A stretch of DNA of 64,000 nt, from assembly GCA_963556145.1 (NCBI GenBank), contig OY744468.1, positions 1,922,001 to 1,986,000 on the forward strand, read 5' to 3'. This stretch comes from Hygrocybe punicea (taxonomy: Eukaryota > Basidiomycota > Agaricomycetes > Agaricales > Hygrophoraceae). Shown piece after piece: positions 1-11,062 of the stretch (within the stretch, counting starts at the first letter, position 1; each line of letters starts with the position of its first letter). A program made the translations under genes and the position numbers. Below the pieces are notes generated by a model that searched no databases, was not told the origin of the DNA, and saw only the letters and a program-made list of their open reading frames with translations.

Positions 1-435
1 CGGACATGTCTACTTCGGCCGATAGAAACTACAAAGAAACACTGGAATGGGGAAGTGGAAAGGGGGGTTGCAAAGCAACGAAGACAGGAAATGGAGGGGA
101 AAACGAATATGCAAGGAAAAGATCTAGAAAGTCCTACATATCTCCGAAAGGACGAGGGGATGCATAAATAAAGTAAATCCGAAGTCGGGGATTGAGTCCG
201 AAGAGATCCATCTCCTGGAATTGGAACTCCGAGGCGTTTGAGGCTGCCGGATTTAGCCCAAAAGCGGCCGTCACAAAGCGGCATGTGTCGGGTTACATCG
301 GTCACGTCGGGTCACGTCACGTCGGGTTACGTCGGGTTACGTCGGGTTCGAATGCAAGTCGAATGGCGTCATCGGGTTGGTCCAGATTCGTGATATATCG
401 ATGATACGGACTCAGAGGGACGTCGACCCTCTACA
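1..435. repeat. Left LTR, 3' part only
   Basis: Identical to 5050-5484 and ending in the same TCTACA terminus. It includes a short tandem run of a GTCGGGTTAC-type decamer at about 300-350. The 70-codon open frame here is repeated in the right LTR and is not a gene. Confidence 0.9.
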
Positions 436-1084
436 TCTCCAGGGTACTTTAAATAAAGACCATCCCTGGTCGATACTACGTGGACTTGGGACTCGGATGT
501 GTGAGATGAGGCCGACGTGCTGGTCATGGAATTGGGCTCGACGGGACGAGGCGGGTTGTGGACAATGCAAAGGGGGAGAGCGGATGGTGACTAGCGGAAC
601 TCGATGGACGGTCGGAGGCTGAGAGCGGCGAATGGGAACAAAATGGGTGAAGCCGGTGTCGAGGAAAGGGAAACAAAATACATAGAACCGGGGAAAAGGG
701 AACTGAGCGGAAATGAAAAAAGAGATGGAAAGCTACAAAAACGGGACAAACGGGGAGTGGAAACGCAAAATAGATGAGAAAATAAATAAATGTTGGGTAT
801 CGGAAAGAGGGGACACGATAGAAATCAAGTCGGGATAAAACTAAACGTGAAATGGGATCGAGGGTGGGTGACAGAAATAACAAAGGCATGAGCGGAAACT
901 CGTAGGGCATAAGCGGAAACAACATAAAGCGAAAGCGGATGACAAAAACGGTTGTAGTCGGGTCGGGTTAGGGTCGGCCGCTTCGGTGGCTGTGTCAACG
1001 GGTGGCGGAAACGGTGGCATCGGCTGTGGAAAGGCTTGGTGACATGGGCATAGAAATACGATGATGACGGTGAACATGATATGA

Positions 1085-1262
1085 CGACGGCGGAGGTTCA
1101 ATACGATATGACGACAACGGAGGTTCGATGGACGATGACGGAGGTTCGATGGACGACGGCGGAGGTTCGATACGATATGACGACAACGGAGGTTCGATGG
1201 ACGATGGCGGAGGTTCGATAGACGATGGCGGAGGTTCGATAGACGATGGCGGAGGTTCGATA
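1085..1262. repeat. Short tandem repeat inside the LARD interior
   Basis: About eight units of roughly 21-24 bp built on GGAGGTTCGAT followed by GGACGATGGC or ACGATATGACG. The open frames on both strands simply follow the repeat. Confidence 0.75.
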
Positions 1263-2989
1263 TGTCAATACTAATATGGGGGCGATAATCAACGGCTGTG
1301 ATATCAGCCTCATACTAGGCGGTTCAGCACCGGCTTGGACCCGTGGGGAAGCATTCTCCCCCATGGAACTGAAATATAAAGTCGGGTGGGTTGGGAATCG
1401 AAGCCGAGACAGGGAACGTTGTGTCTGGGTCGAAACGGTGGCGGAAATGGTGGGTCATGGAAAGCGGAGAGCGATGTCAATGGGTGGAATGCGGGTGCGT
1501 GAGCGGATGAGTCGGGTGCGTGGGGAATGAGTGAAGCGGTGCATCGGGTTCGTAAGCGGGTGCGGCGGGTTCGTAAACGGGTTCGCTGGGTGCGACGGAT
1601 TCATAAGCGGGTGTGTCGAGTACGTCGGGTGTATTATGCGGGTGTCGGGCGTGTCAGGAACGAGTGTATTTCTTTTTATCTTTCTTTTATCTCTGACGTT
1701 TTTCTTTCTTTTTATTTATTTAATCTATTTATGTATATATTTCTTATGCCGATGGACGGTGAGGGGTTTTCGTAGGGTCGGGTTCGGTGGGTATGGGGGT
1801 GCGAAGGTGGTGGGTACGGGATGTGAAACCGGAACCGGAACCTGATGCTCGAATCGAGCACCGCTGCTCGAATTGAGCCGGAACCGGAACCGGATGCCGC
1901 GGAATCGTTGGGAACGCGTCCGGGTTCGTAGTCGGCTGTGATGCGAGTCGCGGATCCGGAACCGGAAGCCGATGTAGCGGATTGGTCGAGAACGGGTGGT
2001 CGGGTGTGGGGACTAGACATGGGTGTCGGTTCTGCGGCGGGTTCGTACAGTGACGACGTTGGGCTCTGTTAGATCGCAGACGGGTGCGGCGGGTCACGGG
2101 CGTTCAGGCGTGCTTCGGGTGCCGTCGACACGTTTTTGGGACGTTCCTGGTGGTGGATCCGACAACGGAGGCGTTTTGACGGGCGGAGGGACTCGTCTTT
2201 GGGGCGACGGAGGCGACTGTGGGACTGCGTGGGGTCGAGGGAGCGGGGAACGTGTGGTCCGGTGTGGCGGTATGGCATAGGGCGACGTAGGGCGACGGAG
2301 GCGGATGACGTGGGCGGATAAGAGGGAACGTGGGATTGCGTGACGTGGATCGTGGTTTCGTGAGGTCGTTCGAGGATGGCGAGAGGTCGAGGAGGCAGCA
2401 ACGGGTGGTCGATGTCGGGGGACGGAGGCGGATGACGTGGGCGGATGAGACGACGTGGACTGGGAGATAGATTGGAGGTGATACGGGTGGCGTTTCGTGT
2501 ACTTTCGTGGCGGATATGCGTGGGGATTTGACAACGATGCGTCGGGTCGTGGAACGGGTTTGAGCGGCGTGTGGTCACGGTTTCGCGGGCGTAACCCAAC
2601 GGGGGCTTTGTTTGGGCTCGCGAAGGGACTTGAAGGACGTCGTGGGGTTGGTCGAGGGCGTAGGTGGTCGAAGGGGAGTGGACGAGGACGGGGACGGCTG
2701 GGAAGTCGGGGTCGACGGGGAGTGACGTGGCAGCTTGCGTGGGACCACGAGGGACGGGGGCGGACGTGTTTGGGACAGTAGGGAGCCATGTCGAGGTGCG
2801 GAGGCGTGAACGTGGGTGTGGAAGGTGGTTGTACGCGGTGGTCGTTGGCGCTAGGTTGGCGAACGCGGCGGCACGAGGCGAGGTGGCATGATATGTCGTT
2901 GGGGGCTTGAACACAACGGGGACGGCTTGTACGGACTTGCGAGGGGCGATGTAGGATGCTGGGAACTGGTACGAGGCGGCGGTGGGTCC

Positions 2990-3800
2990 TACGAAGACGT
3001 GAGCGGCCGGGGACGTCGAGTAGGCGAGGGCACGACGTGGCGACGCGTGGGGCGTCGATAATGGCGAGGACGGCCTGTACTGGCTTTACGAACGACGGTG
3101 TGGGGCTCTGGGAGGCTTGTACGAAGCGGCGGATGGTCCAACGAGGACGTGAGCGGCCGGGGATGTCGAGTACGGGGGCACGAGGAAGTATGACGTGGCA
3201 ACGCGTGAGGCATCGATGACGGCGAGGAGTGGCTCGTGAGTGCTCGCAACTGGTGTCGTGGGGCTGTAGGGAGTGGTACAAGGCGACGTGGAGGTCCGAC
3301 GAGGGCGTGAGCGGCCGGGGATGTCGAGTACGCGGGGACACGAGGAAGGATGACGTGGCGACGCGTGAGGGGTCGATGACGGCGAGAATGGCTCGTGAGG
3401 GCTCGCGAGTGGTGTCGTGGGGCTGTAGGAAGCGGTACGAGACGACGGGGAGGTCCAACGAGGGCGTGGACGGCCGGAGATGTCGACTTCGCGGGGGCTT
3501 GAGGTTGGTTGACGTGGCACGCGTGTGGGGCATTGATGACGGCGAAGACGACTCGTGAGAGCTCGCGAGGGGCGTTGTGGGGACTTGGGAACTAGTACGA
3601 AGCGGAGGGTGGTCCAACGAGGACTTGAGCGGCCGGTGATGTCGAGTACGAGGAAGGATGACGTGGCAACGCGTGAGGGGTCGATGACGGCGAGGACGGC
3701 TCGTGAGGGCTTGCGAAGGGCGATGTGGGACTCTGGGAAGCGGTGCGAGGTGACGGGGTGTCCATCGAGGGCGTGAGCGGCCGGAGATGTCGACTAGGCG
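2990..3800. repeat. About 155-bp degenerate tandem repeats of the LARD interior
   Basis: The phrase GTGAGCGGCCGGGGATGTCG or a close variant recurs near 3000, 3150, 3308, 3460, 3628 and 3774, giving a period of about 150-165 bp. Each unit also carries GATGACGTGGC and GGCTCGTGAG(G/T)GCT. A 654-codon Arg/Pro/Ser open frame on the minus strand (2094-4058) follows from this repetition and from base composition. The rest of 436-4587 has no recognisable gene; 1660-1740 is a pyrimidine-rich tract. Confidence 0.75.
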
Positions 3801-4587
3801 GGGGCACGAGGAGGGATGACGTGGCGACGCGTTGGGGGCTCGATAATGGCGAGGACGACTCGTGAGGGCTCGGGACTGGTGTCGTGGGGCTATAGCACGG
3901 TGTTGAGGGCTCGAACGCGGCGGGGCTGCTCGTACGGACTCGTGGAGGGCGGTGACGTGGTTTGCTGGTAACTTCGCGGGCTCAGACGACGGGGGCATGT
4001 CAAGGCTTGTTTCCGGTGACAAGTGCGAGTTCGTAGACGCGAGCGGCTGGGGGTGCACAGGCTAAACCCGTTGCACGGAGATCCGTCTGTTCCGAGTTGT
4101 GAGTGACGCGTGAGTGCCGTTGGGCGAGTCGATGTTTTGGGGCTTTCCGGTCGCGGTTTTTCGACGGGTATCGGTGGGGAGTGGGATTCCGAGCGTGTTG
4201 GGAGTCTATAAACGAATGTGGATGGGATGGATGTGACGGAATTCGAGTCGAAAACGAGAGTGTTGGATCGTGGCTGTGCAAGTTTCCTAAAGCGGTAAAC
4301 GGCCGTTGGGTCGGCCGCGCAAGAGCGGGTTCGAAGTTGTACGTGATACTAGACAATCGTAGTCGTTAAAGAAGAGAAAATATTATGAGAATCAAACCCA
4401 AATGATAGTGTGGCAGTTGGCGATTGGATTGTCGAGGCATCGGATGTCGGATGTAAAGAGGTCGGGTAACGGGAGTCGGATGTGTAGAGTGCTGCGGCAA
4501 GGGTTATTTCGAGATGACGAAAGGAAAGTGTAGGGTTATGGAATGAATGAATGATGACACTGAATTATCCTCGCGGTGGGCTCCAGA

Positions 4588-5484
4588 TGTAGATGCGGGT
4601 TCTTGGTGGCTTCGGAACTATATAAAGAAATAATATAAAGATCCTAACCTGTGGGTGTCAGCGTAGAAGTGACTGGATAAATCAGTGTCGGGAATAGAAG
4701 TAAAAAGAAGGGAATGTTAGTAAAAGTAAAGCCGCCGCGTAAAACTGGACTAATAACGACGAAGCCGGTGATGAACGGAGTGAAAACGGACAAATAATAA
4801 AGAACCCGACGATGCCGACGATGTCGGGTACGGCGGGTCGGGTCGGGTCGGGTTGGAAACGATGAACGAATATACGGAAACAACGATGAAGACGACGAAG
4901 AGGACTATAAAAAGCTAAGGGTCTACATGGACGAGCATTTGAAGGGATTAAAAGGCGATTCTGACTGAAGGGAAATGGGGACTAAGGGTATCTTATTTTG
5001 TACGGTCGTCGGGGACCGTTTTTATAGTACATGAGTGTGTAGCTACTTTCGGACATGTCTACTTCGGCCGATAGAAACTACAAAGAAACACTGGAATGGG
5101 GAAGTGGAAAGGGGGGTTGCAAAGCAACGAAGACAGGAAATGGAGGGGAAAACGAATATGCAAGGAAAAGATCTAGAAAGTCCTACATATCTCCGAAAGG
5201 ACGAGGGGATGCATAAATAAAGTAAATCCGAAGTCGGGGATTGAGTCCGAAGAGATCCATCTCCTGGAATTGGAACTCCGAGGCGTTTGAGGCTGCCGGA
5301 TTTAGCCCAAAAGCGGCCGTCACAAAGCGGCATGTGTCGGGTTACATCGGTCACGTCGGGTCACGTCACGTCGGGTTACGTCGGGTTACGTCGGGTTCGA
5401 ATGCAAGTCGAATGGCGTCATCGGGTTGGTCCAGATTCGTGATATATCGATGATACGGACTCAGAGGGACGTCGACCCTCTACA
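4588..5484. repeat. Right LTR, complete (897 bp)
   Basis: It begins TGTAGATGCGGG and ends CCCTCTACA, so the termini are the perfect inverted hexamer TGTAGA/TCTACA expected of an LTR (TG...CA). A TATA-like ACTATAAAAAGC lies near 4908 and AATAAA-type signals near 5214. These are candidate promoter and polyadenylation elements and are inferred only. Confidence 0.9.
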
Positions 5485-5575
5485 CCGTCTTTCTGCCTGC
5501 ACCATCCTCTGCTGAAGTAATTCCTGCCCAAATTCGTGCCATGATATGATCATAGCGTACAGCGCCAACCAAGCT

Positions 5576-5770
5576 GCCAGTCCATGTTCCATGGCCAGCC
5601 GACATACCCAGGGTAGTTGGCCAACCCATGTTCCATGGCCACCCAAAATGCCCAGGGCCATCAGCCAACCCATGTTCCATGGCCAGCCAAACTACCAAGA
5701 CCAGTCAGCCAATCCAAGTTCCATGGCCAGCCAATATATCCCTCTGCTTCAGCCAACCCATGCCTCTCAG
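5576..5770. repeat. 44-bp minisatellite, about 4.5 units
   Basis: Units begin GCCAACCCATGTTCCATGGC, followed by more variable sequence. It lies between the right LTR and the point (about 5880) where the Helitron protein stops resembling its family, so it belongs to an insertion or rearrangement that removed the Helitron helicase. The overlapping open frames on both strands are repeat artefacts. Confidence 0.7.
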
Positions 5771-5827
5771 AACATGGAACCCTTGGCCAAGCCATCTGCC
5801 CTGGAGAAAGATATTGGTCAGCCGAGA

Positions 5828-7529
5828 TTAGCTGGCCCACTTGGAGTGGGAATTGTCCATCTTGGCTGACCCATGTATCATGGGAAAGATACGCTGAAAG
5901 GGCTCTGCTTGCATGATATCATTGAATGCAGCACATTGGATTGAGGGTAGGGATATGTGCTTGGGCAAGAGCAGCCTGGTGTTCTGGATCATAGTCTCTT
6001 TGTTCCAAGATAAGGTGATTTCCGAACTGCTGATCCCAATCCTCTTGTAGCTCAGGCATAGGGTCATAGACCTTCAAAAATTTCCCCCTAAACCTCAACA
6101 TGCGCTTGATGAGATACAGGCCATAATCATAGACCTGGTTGTCACTGGGTTCCTGAATGCCTCTATGATGAAGAGCATGCTTCAAATCATCACAGATGTG
6201 CTCCATGAACTGGTCCCAAAAAAGTTCTGGCTGAGCTGGACCACCATCACACAGGATGGTGACAAAGAGGTGAGAACCTGTTTGCATGGTGCTGGCCTCA
6301 TTGAGACACTGAATCCACTCCTGATCATCCTCGAGAAGACCCAATGCAAGGCAAGCCTGCTTGAATGTCGGATGAAGGACACCATCAACTGTGCACAGGT
6401 GCTCAAAAGAGGTGGCACCCTTGCCTGAAGTGAGAAGGAGACGAAGGTAGAAGTGTTCACCAGAAGTTGGATGAGCATAGTACATTCTCCAAATTGCAAA
6501 GCCTTGTTGTCTAACAGTCCACACATGTTTGCATTCATTCCCAACAAAGCACTCTGGGAAGTCCTGGTAAAGGATATCATGGGCTGCTTTATGAGCCTGA
6601 TTTGCTTTAAAGTAGCCCATAAGAGATGTATTTTTTGCACGATCCAAGACCTCTTGCATGTTTTGGCCAGGTTCTGGAACATAAGTGACATTCTGCTGCT
6701 GAGGCAGGTGAACTTCAAGGCAGTAGACAGGAGGAAACTCTTCATGGGTTGAGGACTGGGCTATCGCCAAAAACCGTCACATGAGCAGATGTAGCAAGCA
6801 TCAAGGTATAGCTGGACCTCATCCTGGGCTGTGCTGAACTGCATTTTGGTATGGTCATGTCCCTTGTAAACATATTTGTACATGTACTTTATTGACTTTA
6901 TGGAAAAGACCAACTCCAGATTAATGTGGCACTGATAGCAGAAAAGAAACCATGGAGAATATGGGACAATCCAGTGATTGTCAACCTCTTTGCCTCTGAC
7001 AGTGTACTTCCTGCCATCATCTCTCCTCCTATAGGTGGCATAAGAATCCTCAGGAATAGTGGTGGTGTAATGAAACTGCTTTGGGAAACCCTTTGAGCAC
7101 TGTCCATCCTTCATGCAAGGTGCATTTGGATTGTCTGGATGACAGGGACCATGGACCATATACTTGCAGACCAAGTCATAAAGCTCAGGTTGAGTGTCTT
7201 TGTCAGGAAACTCTGCAGAAATCAGGCTGTCAATCTTCTCTGGAGTGCAGAGCTTGTGATCATGATCAAGGAATATGATCATGTGCATGTGAGACAGACC
7301 TCTCTTCTGAAACTTGATGGTCCAGACACGACCCATGGTGAGACCAATGACACCATGCTTGAAAATGTCATCCTGCAACTGAGCAGCCTTTGCTTTGAAG
7401 ACACAGGTGACCAAGTCAGGCCTGTCTGCTGCTACCTGCCCAAGAAGCAGCTCCCCCTTAATCCCTAGCCAGTTTGGACCTGCTGTCATGGTCAAGAAGT
7501 TTGCACCTCTGAAATAGCGATTTATGGTG
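5828..7529 (-). pseudogene. Helitron 1 Rep (HUH nuclease) domain, 3' half of the gene remnant
   Basis: This encodes the rolling-circle replication initiator part of a RepHel protein, which nicks and joins DNA strands during Helitron movement. The HUH motif reads LSHMHMIIF, the tyrosine region reads KYMYKYVYKGHD, and a Cys-rich stretch HGPCHPDNPNAPC lies between them. A one-base frameshift in a T run near 6765 separates the Rep part (7495-6761) from the next part (6770-5919), which carries the family's conserved VYDYGLYLIKRML segment. The frame closes at 5828 with no helicase Walker A. Upstream it joins directly to the N-terminal part at 15304 once the Plavaka insertion is removed. Non-functional. 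Confidence 0.88.
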
Positions 7530-7930
7530 AGGCATCAGCAAATCGGCAATTTGTCTGACAGGTCTGGGGTGGTCTGGGCCTGACCAGTCCAGACCATAAA
7601 ACCTTCTGGACCATAATGGTAGATTCTAATTTCTTCCGACCACTTCCAGATGGCATCGTCTAGACCAGACCACTTCCAGATGGCGTCATCTGGACCAGGC
7701 CACTTCCAGAACATCTCAGACCATCTCAAGACCATGTAGGTAGCATTCCGAATGACAGAAAACATATTGATTTTGAGCTCGCAAAACAAATTCTGTACTT
7801 CAACCAACCCCAAAAGAGACCTGCCCTCACAATACTGCAACTTGCAATCCAATAGTGATTACTTTGATCCTTGACCTAGGGGCGACGTTGGACATCAGCT
7901 GTTGTCAGGCAAGAAATTTGAAAAATACCT

Positions 7931-10884
7931 TTACTCCATCTCGGAGATCATTGCACGTTCATCATCGACATCAACCATCATTGCATCCACGTTGGCAAGC
8001 TTAACATTTCCAATCATATGAGCACCATTGAGTATCCTTCCCCAAGTTATTGGACCAATCTTTGCCACAGAGATGCCATAGGCTTTTGTTTGCTTGTACC
8101 AGTTGCTCTCCAAGAACATATTGGCTGTCTTAGTACCTGGTATTTTTGTCCCGGTTACCCAGGGTGTCAGAGCACACTCAGCCTAAATACTTGTGCATTA
8201 AGCAGTGGAAAAAACCACAGATGGAGTAATTACCACTGCCATGGCCAATGACAGTGCACCACAGGGTTTAGCATTGATCAAAAATTCTGTTGGCGCCCCT
8301 ACAGTGTCAGCAAGATGTGTGGAGAAGATTTGGAGGAGGAGCGGTGACAGATAAGCATCTGATTTAATCTGTGGGTCGCCTATCAGTGAGATGTACACGT
8401 GAATGGAATTTTCATACTTTTGGATCACCCTTCGCAAACATGAATGATAGGCCTGGTCCGAGAGCATGTGTAGCATATTTTGCATGCCACTACGTGTCTT
8501 CGACACCTTTAGATGCAACATCTTGCTCCTCAAAATATGCAGCGACTGCATTAATGCCTTTAACAGCGAATTTGCCCCTCCAGTCATAAAAACGTTGCAT
8601 GGCCTACAAATTGTTAGCATTCGTGGCATGGCAACTTACATAGAAAAATCAGAGTTGATAACGCACCACCAAATGGATGACATCATTTGGCTGGATCTTA
8701 CTATGCGTACTGGCTGGATACACTGCATTGAAGCAGACTTGTAATTCTATTGCAATACTTGGGTTGTCGGTATCCCAGGAGTCGTTGAGTGTGCCAAGAT
8801 AGTTGTGCCAGAGTGGAACAAATTTGTCAGCCCAATGTGCTTTGATGTCGGCTGGAAGATTATTTGCAGAGAATCGTGTGCGGCCCAGGGCAGATCGGAC
8901 AAGACCATCTTCTGCCTCAACCTTGATTGTAGGTGCATTCGGAGTAATTTTGGTGATGGACTGAGGTTGTGAAATGGTATAATCAGAGCCACGAATCAGA
9001 GAAATGGCATACCTGAATGATTTTAGATGCCTTTCGAAGGGGTTGTGCCGCAGCCTCTTTGCTCTCATCTTCATCTGAAAGACCACCATAGAGATCGGCA
9101 AATCTGGTGTCAGTTTGAATTGTGGGTTTGGTCTGCGCCATAGTCACAACTCCTTGGCCGTTAAAAAGTACTTTTTTCCACAGGGTCGGCACCTCCACAT
9201 CTGTTTTGAATCTAGGGAGAAGTCCTCCTGGATGCGCTGGCTTCAGTTGCTTCGCAGCACTAGTACTAGAAGATTTAAAGATCACCGTCACATGGATTAC
9301 AAAACATGAAGATGATGGGGAAACTACTTTTCAAGTTTGTTATTGACCTTCCTTTTGTGGACATGGCGAACTCTGGTTTGGGCCATGGTCACACGTTCGG
9401 TCTCAATTACCTCGTGTCACCTTCTTACCTTTCTCTCTCACGACGACCTCAACGTTCAGAGCAGTTGGTGCAGGGGGATTCGTGGGGTTGACCCTTGCAA
9501 TGCCACGCTTGGCAGTTGGCTGGTAATCCAAAGTTTCTGCCGGTAGACATGATTAATTGCAGTCTGCAACCACCCTTATAACGTACCATCATTTGATGCC
9601 ACAGCATCGTCAACCTGGTCGCTTTCCTCTTCTTCCTCTGGCCTGAAGCTTTTCGGCTTTGGCTTGTAGACTAAAAGTTGTGACTCTTCTTGGCTATCAA
9701 GCTCAAAATTGTATGTGCTGCTTTCAGTATCGCTATTGTTGAGAGGCATATTGATCTCTGACGATAATCCTCCCCTTTTGCCAGATCCTGCATGGTCCGC
9801 GTTGATACGCTATATGTAGCTATAAGAATGGAAATCATACAACTACTAAAGGTGAAAAGGTGCAAGGAAGCTTCGGAAAGCCTACACTAGTATAGGAAAT
9901 AAAGGATAATGAATAGAAGTGAATGAGAAACTCTGGAGAAGTGCTGTGATCAAAACTGGAGTGGTGCGATCAAAATCGAAGAGTTGCGATAAAATCAAAA
10001 GTCACAGTGAGATTGAAGGGTTGGATGGTGAGAGAACATGATGGAATGTAAAGAGAAGGGAACTAGGATGAAGGGGAAGCTCTGAGACGAAGGGGGAATG
10101 ATGGTCTGTCTCGATTCTCTGGGGGTTCTCGCTCTAGTGGCTCATACAGGCAGGTATATAAGCTGTAATGACAAAGGAAGAGAGATGAAAGGATGATACT
10201 AAAAGGAGATTTGTGAGATAAAGGGCATATAGAAGAAAGGATAGGTAGAGAGAATGATAAATGAATATAGAGAACAAAGAGAACAAAGGAAATACTTCAA
10301 AGTGCGATAACTAAATATCTCCGAAGTCGCAGAAGATCACAATAGTCGCGATGTGATCAGAAGGTCAAAGAGTGGTAAGTCACATCAAGTCGCAAGGAAT
10401 CGCAAAATATATGAAATCGGAGCTCAGGATGGCTGAGTGTGTATTAGCGTCTGCATTGGCGGCCGGCCCCATTGACTGTGATTTTCCCAGCCAGCGGCTA
10501 AGCTGCCTCGGCTTTGTTTTGCACTTCGGTGAGTAACATATTATCTTCAAGGTTAGCAATTCTTTTCAAGCTGGCCTTCCTGGATGCGACAGCGTCTGCT
10601 GCCTTTTGAGCTTTCTTGGCAAGAGCGGCAGCTTTGTCTGCAGCAACCTGTGCCGAAGTTCTCCATGGTTTGACTACCTTCACATCCAGCAGCCCTGGAT
10701 GGAGATTTGCCTTGGTACGACATGGACGGTTGGTAAGTGGCTCCACATTTTCATCTGTATCAGCACAAAACACGTCATTAATTTTTTTCCTCAGTCTGTT
10801 GGCGACCTTTGGGTGACCTACCTTCAGCTGAAGGCTCAGAATATTTTTTCCCTCGTCCTTTGGTTCCGTCAAGTTGATAGACAT
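7931..10884 (-). CDS. Plavaka companion protein, Agaricomycete-specific, multi-exon
   Basis: I do not know the biochemical role. Coding pieces on the minus strand, in order, are 10884-10498 (basic, Ala/Lys-rich, coiled-coil-like), about 9750-9560 (acidic, Glu/Asp/Ser-rich), 9290-8985, 9030-8660 and 8630-8200, then 8119-7931 ending in an acidic tail. The middle contains the segment LGRTRFSANNLPADIKAHWA followed by a Trp-rich stretch, a pattern I associate with proteins encoded beside Plavaka and related transposons in mushrooms; it may be DUF6532-like, but I cannot verify that. It is transcribed divergently from the transposase across 10885-11062. Exon borders are approximate, and some pieces may be joined by frameshifts rather than introns. 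Confidence 0.6.
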
Positions 10885-11062
10885 CCTGAGTAGTTGTCGT
10901 CATTGAAGCAATGAAAGAAATTGCTAGCTGGAATGGTGGGTTTTGTTTTGGTTTTTTTCACCGCTTTTGACCCTCAAATTTCAAGTGCCAAACAATTGCA
11001 ACTTCATCATTTCTGACTTCCTACTCAGTCACCACTGTGACACCACACTTCTTGAGTGAACA
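10885..11062. promoter_or_regulatory. Divergent promoter region of the Plavaka element
   Basis: This 178-bp gap separates the start of the minus-strand companion gene from the ATG of the transposase at 11063. It should hold both promoters. I see no clear TATA box or repeated operator. Confidence 0.4.

Larger units (their letters stand above)
1..5484. mobile_element. LARD-like non-autonomous LTR retrotransposon, 5' end outside the window
   Basis: Two copies of one LTR bound this element. The left copy enters the window already truncated and ends at 435; the right copy is complete (4588-5484). The 435 bases present in both match base for base at an offset of 5049, which points to a recent insertion. 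The 4.15-kb interior (436-4587) is GC-rich and full of degenerate tandem repeats. I see no gag, protease, reverse transcriptase, RNase H or integrase motif in any frame, so the element must depend on proteins supplied in trans. No clear tRNA primer-binding site or polypurine tract is visible. The left flank is missing, so the target-site duplication cannot be read. A solo copy of the same LTR lies at 34123-35050. Confidence 0.85.

Noticed and set aside
192..404. Identical 70-residue frames at 192 and 5241 and a near copy at 34807
   Set aside because: They lie in LTR copies; conservation reflects the repeat, not a protein.
2094..4058. 654-codon frame on the minus strand in the LARD interior
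   Set aside because: Arg/Pro/Ser-rich and periodic with the 155-bp repeats; no retroviral-type motif.
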